A model generated the notes under the pieces. It had not been told where the DNA came from and did not search any database. It saw nothing but the letters and a program-made list of their open reading frames with translations. From the IMG/VR virus record IMGVR_UViG_3300020430_000026, positions 1-47,128 of that record: a stretch of DNA of 47,128 nt; one strand, written 5' to 3'. This document shows, one piece after another, positions 43,674-47,128 of the stretch. This stretch comes from a virus. Position 1 is the stretch's first letter; every line of letters begins with the position of its first letter. The translations under genes and the position numbers were made by a program.

Positions 43674-44913
43674 TTTTTACTTTCTCCATTATTTTTGTTG
43701 TAGAAAAACCTTCTACGGTCGGAAAAATTTTTACTTCAGCAAGTTCGTTACCCACCGTTGTCTCTACTGTGTAATCTCCACCTTTTACAATAACATCAGG
43801 TTTATGTGCTTGTATTGACTGCAATGGAGTATCTTGATCAAACACAACTACTTTGTCTACCCATGGTAACTGTAAAAGTTGTTGTTCTCTTATTTTTTCA
43901 TCATTTAAAGGACGACCTTCACCTTTTAATCTTTTAACACTTGCATCTGAATTAATGCCAACAATTAATACATCTCCTTGCTGGCTTGCAAATTTTAACA
44001 ATTCTAAATGTCCATTGTGTAAAATATCAAATACACCATTTGTCCATACCAATGTGTCTTCGATATCTTTTTTAGAAATTATAGATACGCCTCTTTTTTG
44101 TATTATTTTTTGAGCACCTTTGACTGCAAGTTTACAACATGATACCATGTCATTGTCTTTTATATAATGTGCAATAACAGCCAGCACAGAATCTCCTGCT
44201 CCGCTAACATCTGCTATTTCAACTTCTTCACCTTTTATGTGTGTGTATGAATCTTTGTTTGTTAAATGAATTCCATTTGCTCCATCAGTTACTATAAGCC
44301 ATTGCCAACCATTTGCTTCGCAGTGTTGCTTTGCCAATTCTGGATCATAAACGCCAAACCATGATTCATATTCTTTCATGTTAGGTTTAACAGCAAACAC
44401 GCCAGAATATATCTTAAAATTTTGTTTGGGATCTACATAAACGTTTTTACATTTTTGTAAAATTTTTTGCACAGTGTCTTTTTTAATTACGCCTTTATTG
44501 TAATCGCTTATTATTACTGTATCGCTATCTGTTAAATCTTCTAACAATTTTTCTACCGGCACATTTCCTTGATATTGTTCCTCTTTGTCCACTCTAATCA
44601 AATGTTGACCGTTTTGTCCTATGATTCTAGTTTTGGTAGTGGTGTATTTGCTATCCAGTGATATGAATGATTTGACTTCCTTTTGCATTAAGATTTCACG
44701 TATTTTTGCCCCGGGGATGTCGCTACCCACGGATCCATAAAGAGACGTGTGTGTGCCCAAATTTGACAGGTTTAACGACAGGTTTCCAGCGCCTCCTACG
44801 TTGTATTCTTTGTTATTTTCTTTTACCACAAGTACAGGTGCTTCAGGACTGACTTTTTGGCAGTCGCCATTTATCCATGTGTCTAACATTATATCACCTA
44901 TAATTTTAATCAT
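43651..44913 (-). CDS. hldE: Bifunctional heptose-7-P kinase / heptose-1-P adenylyltransferase
   Basis: Two domains in the HldE (RfaE) order. Residues 1-280 are a PfkB-type sugar kinase: GDIMLDTWINGDCQKVSPEA, GGAGNLSLNLSNLG, and the catalytic DVSGAGDS with Asp241. Residues 288-415 are the nucleotidyltransferase: WTNGVFDILHNGH with HNGH at 299-302, NSDASVKRLKGEGRPLN, KPDVIVKGGDY and GFSTTKI. All key motifs are intact. It phosphorylates D-glycero-manno-heptose 7-phosphate at C1, then, after a phosphatase step (GmhB, not seen here), transfers AMP. At 420 residues it is shorter than E. coli HldE (477), mainly in the kinase. It overlaps the NUDIX gene by eight bases. Confidence 0.92.
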   Translation of the reverse strand: MIKIIGDIMLDTWINGDCQKVSPEAPVLVVKENNKEYNVGGAGNLSLNLSNLGTHTSLYGSVGSDIPGAKIREILMQKEVKSFISLDSKYTTTKTRIIGQNGQHLIRVDKEEQYQGNVPVEKLLEDLTDSDTVIISDYNKGVIKKDTVQKILQKCKNVYVDPKQNFKIYSGVFAVKPNMKEYESWFGVYDPELAKQHCEANGWQWLIVTDGANGIHLTNKDSYTHIKGEEVEIADVSGAGDSVLAVIAHYIKDNDMVSCCKLAVKGAQKIIQKRGVSIISKKDIEDTLVWTNGVFDILHNGHLELLKFASQQGDVLIVGINSDASVKRLKGEGRPLNDEKIREQQLLQLPWVDKVVVFDQDTPLQSIQAHKPDVIVKGGDYTVETTVGNELAEVKIFPTVEGFSTTKIMEKVKNAEKNTK

Positions 44914-45340
44914 CTAAAAATTTAAGTATTTTGAATACTGTTTCTAATTTTGTTTGATTTACTTTTGATTGTAAAGTTTTTCTTAAACCTTGGTGTAACG
45001 GTTTGGGCCAATGGTTAAATGTGCACCATGCGAACCCATCATGTTCTTTGTTTAACTTTGGTAAAAATTCTGGACCAACAACACAAAGGTAAGTGTGATA
45101 AAGAAAGGCTTCATCATTGCTAATAAACGTCTCCATTGGAATTGTTTTAAGGATTTTAACATCGCCAATTTCTTCTTTAATTTCTCTTTTTAGACCTTGC
45201 CAGGCTAATTCGTCGGTAGTGGTTCCTCCAACAAGTCCCCATACTCTATTTTGTTTGCTTTGTGTTCTGTGTAGCAGTAAAAATCTATTTGTTTCTTTAG
45301 AATAGAATAATGCACCGCACCCAATAATCTTCTCGGTCAT
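44906..45340 (-). CDS. NUDIX hydrolase (144 aa)
   Basis: Residues 38-60 fit the NUDIX box G-x5-E-x7-R-E-x2-E-E-x-G exactly (G38, E44, R52, E53, E56, E57, G59). LLLHRTQSKQNRVWGLVGG before it is typical. The likely reaction is hydrolysis of a nucleoside diphosphate linked to another group. ADP-sugars are common substrates in this superfamily, so it might tune ADP-heptose or clear by-products, but mRNA-decapping or Ap(n)A hydrolysis are equally open. It is the first gene of the sugar operon, 12 bases after gp15, behind a TCTAAATA box, and overlaps hldE by eight bases. Confidence 0.85.
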   Translation of the reverse strand: MTEKIIGCGALFYSKETNRFLLLHRTQSKQNRVWGLVGGTTTDELAWQGLKREIKEEIGDVKILKTIPMETFISNDEAFLYHTYLCVVGPEFLPKLNKEHDGFAWCTFNHWPKPLHQGLRKTLQSKVNQTKLETVFKILKFLDD

Positions 45341-45349
45341 ACAGTTAAT

Positions 45350-45357
45350 TATTTAGA
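45350..45357 (-). promoter_or_regulatory. Possible late promoter box TCTAAATA for the heptose operon
   Basis: On the minus strand TCTAAATA overlaps the gp15 stop codon and ends nine bases before the NUDIX ATG. It matches the TAAATA core of the plus-strand boxes. The spacing is short, as at 32162, so readthrough from gp15 may contribute. Confidence 0.4.
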
Positions 45358-46795
45358 GTTGAATTTGCCAGGTTCCTTTACGATATTCACCTTCAAACGA
45401 TAACAGCCATTGTTCACCTGTCCATTTGTATTGTATTCCGGTATTTAAATTGGTAATGAATTTGGTTGTAAATCCATCGCTGTCTTTTAAATTTGCACTT
45501 GCGTCAAACAGCACTTTCCATTCTGTGCCGTTCCATTCAATAATATCATTTTGTGACAATATAGAATTCTGTCCATTTGCATTTTTCCATGCATCAGCAT
45601 CATTGGCAACTGTATTCAACAGCAACAATCTAACTCCTGTCTGTTTGATATCAGTAGGATTAAATTTTGTTGGATCTATAATAAAGTCTACAGTACCTCT
45701 TGTAGTTACACCAGTGAATACTGTGTCAGTTGGTATTGTGTCTTCGTCCCAATTAACAATCAACTGATTTTCGTTCAATTCGTTTATAGCAAATGTTCCG
45801 CTTACTCTTTGATTTATATCTTGTCTATTAAGCAATATTCTACTTAAACCAGCATTGTATTTTCCTGGTAAACTTTCAATAACTTTATTCCAGTTTATCG
45901 CACCTGCAACACCTTTGTCAATAATTTGACCAACATTATTCATCACTAATAAGTCATATCCAATACCTGTTGTGGCAACAACAGCATCAGCATCTTCTTT
46001 TGTAGTTTTGCTTGTATCAATTGTGCCATCTGCACTTGTTGTAATTGTTGATTTAACACTTTTAGTATAATCATCTGAGTATGCTTGAAGTTCGGGCATA
46101 GTTTGTCCTAAGTCTATATTACCTGTTCTTTCATTGTATATACTTGCAATAATTTGTGTTACCACTCCTAATTTTTTTACTTTCGTAGGAGGAGAAATAT
46201 ATATTGGCGTTGAAAAATTTAATGTTGCTACATCTATTTCCGATTCAGTTCCTGTTGGAATGGTTCTACTACTAAAATTAATACTTGAAATCTCAACAAC
46301 ACTTAAACTTGTCCAGTCAACATAATTGTCCGTGGTCTGAATTTCTAAACTTGGATTGAATAACATTAATATTTGTTCTAATACTTGTAATTTTTGTTCA
46401 GTGTTTGTTGTCCACAAATCAACAGCGACGCTCAAAGTGTAAGGTGTCGGCATTAATCTTTCTACTGTAAAATTGTTTCCTTGTGTGTTCAGGTACTCTT
46501 TATTTTCACTATCGTAAGAACGTTCTCTCAAATGAACTTTCGAAATGTATGTTGCATCTGCTAATCTATTTCTATCTAATTCTAAATTTGTTACGTAGAC
46601 TCCCATACGTGGCGCACTCATGATTTTGTTTTCACTGTTATCTCTCATTATGTGAGCAACCTGTCTAGTAATATCACCATACATTACAGGAATAGTACGT
46701 AATCCACCATCGCCATCTTTGTAACTAAAGTTACTCATCAGTCTTACTATCTGAGTAATATATCTGCGTATCTGTCCATCATAAAAAAATTGCAT
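45353..46795 (-). CDS. 15: Proximal tail-sheath stabilisation protein (T4 gp15-like, 480 aa)
   Basis: Residues 1-215 match the gp15 pattern: FFYDGQIRRYITQIVRLMSN, TIPVMYGDITRQVAHIM, a PRMGVYVTNLELDRNRL segment, LMPTPYTLSVAVDLWTTNTE and QILMLFNPSLEIQ, then WTSLSVVEISSINF. In T4 gp15 is a hexamer that closes the top of the tail and locks the sheath for joining to the head. T4 gp15 is about 270 residues; this one has some 200 extra residues, ending in WNGTEWKV and KWTGEQWLLSFEGEYRKG, which recall Trp-rich fibre or capsid-binding modules. The ATG overlaps the stop of the 56-aa gene by one base and is preceded by AAAGGAAG. Long gp15 forms occur in marine T4-like phages as I recall. Confidence 0.75.
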   Translation of the reverse strand: MQFFYDGQIRRYITQIVRLMSNFSYKDGDGGLRTIPVMYGDITRQVAHIMRDNSENKIMSAPRMGVYVTNLELDRNRLADATYISKVHLRERSYDSENKEYLNTQGNNFTVERLMPTPYTLSVAVDLWTTNTEQKLQVLEQILMLFNPSLEIQTTDNYVDWTSLSVVEISSINFSSRTIPTGTESEIDVATLNFSTPIYISPPTKVKKLGVVTQIIASIYNERTGNIDLGQTMPELQAYSDDYTKSVKSTITTSADGTIDTSKTTKEDADAVVATTGIGYDLLVMNNVGQIIDKGVAGAINWNKVIESLPGKYNAGLSRILLNRQDINQRVSGTFAINELNENQLIVNWDEDTIPTDTVFTGVTTRGTVDFIIDPTKFNPTDIKQTGVRLLLLNTVANDADAWKNANGQNSILSQNDIIEWNGTEWKVLFDASANLKDSDGFTTKFITNLNTGIQYKWTGEQWLLSFEGEYRKGTWQIQL

Positions 46796-46965
46796 TAATT
46801 TCTTCCTTTTGCTTCTTTGTGTTTTTCATTAAATTTTTTACCAATTGGCTCATAATAAGTTCTTGTTTTACCCATGTATGATTTAGTGACTTTCTTCAAG
46901 CCTTGTGGCTTTGCAGTGTGTGCCATAGGTATGCCAGCAAATCCAAATAGTTCTCTTATCTTCAT
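46795..46965 (-). CDS. Small basic protein upstream of gp15 (56 aa)
   Basis: An ATG-initiated 56-codon frame, MKIRELFGFAGIPMAHTAKP to NEKHKEAKGRN, strongly basic in its second half. It overlaps the upstream gene by four bases (ATGA) and gp15 by one (TAATG), the tight coupling expected of a real gene, and an in-frame TAA just upstream fixes its start. No recognisable domain; Lys/Arg-rich composition suggests binding to nucleic acid or to an acidic partner in the neck or tail. Unassigned. Confidence 0.6.
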   Translation of the reverse strand: MKIRELFGFAGIPMAHTAKPQGLKKVTKSYMGKTRTYYEPIGKKFNEKHKEAKGRN

Positions 46966-47128
46966 GAGTTGTCCGCCTGTGGTCGTAACGCTTTAGAAAG
47001 GCTTTGTCTTTCTTCTTGACGTGTTTTGTATAATTCAACATTCCATTTACCATCAAATGGAATTTTTTCCTGCACATCATTTATAATTGGTAAAGTAATA
47101 AACACTTTATTGTTAGATGATGTTATTA
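46962..47128 (-). CDS. C-terminal end of an unidentified neck/tail gene
   Basis: The minus-strand frame is open to the window edge and ends at the TGA at 46964-46962. Visible residues include VFITLPIINDVQEKIPFDGK, WNVELYKTRQEERQSL and a final SKALRPQADNS. By T4 gene order the gene before gp15 would be gp14 (neck protein), but this stretch does not clearly match the end of T4 gp14, so the identity is open. It overlaps the 56-aa gene by four bases. Confidence 0.5.
   Translation of the reverse strand, partial: ITSSNNKVFITLPIINDVQEKIPFDGKWNVELYKTRQEERQSLSKALRPQADNS

Noticed and set aside
46883-47080. Minus-strand 65-codon frame near the window end
   Set aside because: It conflicts with two frames that overlap neatly (ATGA and TAATG junctions) and have better composition, so it is an out-of-frame shadow.

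Overview
The window looks like part of the late (virion) gene region of a large, AT-rich, T4-like marine myovirus. The firmest link is the minus-strand gene at 45353-46795, which resembles the T4 gp15 tail-sheath terminator. Supporting signs are very large tail-fibre genes sharing the phrases typical of marine T4-like phages (VxGRISGPLLKxNL, GDFRVGD, RYNTDT...W), T4-type late promoter boxes (AATAAATA and variants), compact gene packing, and small metabolic genes (2OG-Fe(II) oxygenase, NUDIX, SGNH). I saw no integrase, tRNA, CRISPR array, insertion sequence or photosynthesis gene. The host is probably Gram-negative. An ADP-heptose pathway argues mildly against a marine picocyanobacterium, because marine Synechococcus LPS is reported to lack heptose; a SAR11-like or other proteobacterial host would fit, but this is inference.

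Layout. Bases 1-27831 (+) hold a dense fibre cluster: a partial fibre, small beta-rich virion proteins, two paralogous beta-helix fibres (1056 and 1448 aa), two small RTDxG proteins that each precede a fibre, a fibre ending in a cupredoxin-like domain (431 aa), two giant paralogous fibres with eight CBM5/12-like repeats each (1718 and 1907 aa), and a tandem triplet of cysteine-rich adhesin-like proteins. Bases 27881-31590 (+) hold an overlapping three-gene block: GT9-like glycosyltransferase, NodU/CmcH-type carbamoyltransferase, second GT9-like glycosyltransferase. Bases 31646-41037 (+) return to virion genes, including a fibre carrying a degenerate alpha/beta-hydrolase and a 2325-aa giant. 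Bases 41050-47128 (-) converge on the fibre cluster and read, in transcription order: the end of an unidentified gene, a 56-aa gene, gp15, NUDIX, HldE, 2OG oxygenase, SGNH-like, HldD and a cupin.

How it may work together. HldE and HldD supply the last enzymes of ADP-heptose synthesis; two GT9-family enzymes and a carbamoyltransferase sit inside the late fibre operon. Both loci appear to be read from late promoters. The phage may therefore make ADP-heptose late in infection and attach (and carbamoylate) heptose on its own fibres or on the host envelope. This split heptose-carbamate module is the best candidate for an undescribed system here.

The second theme is extreme modularity of the fibres. 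Beta-helix scaffolds carry different domains in the same surface loop, the same domain turns up in different loops, and domains are nested inside other domains: LamG within LamG, hydrolase within a cupredoxin-like fold, a beta-repeat within a CBM-like repeat. Domain calls were made by eye from motifs; no database search was run.
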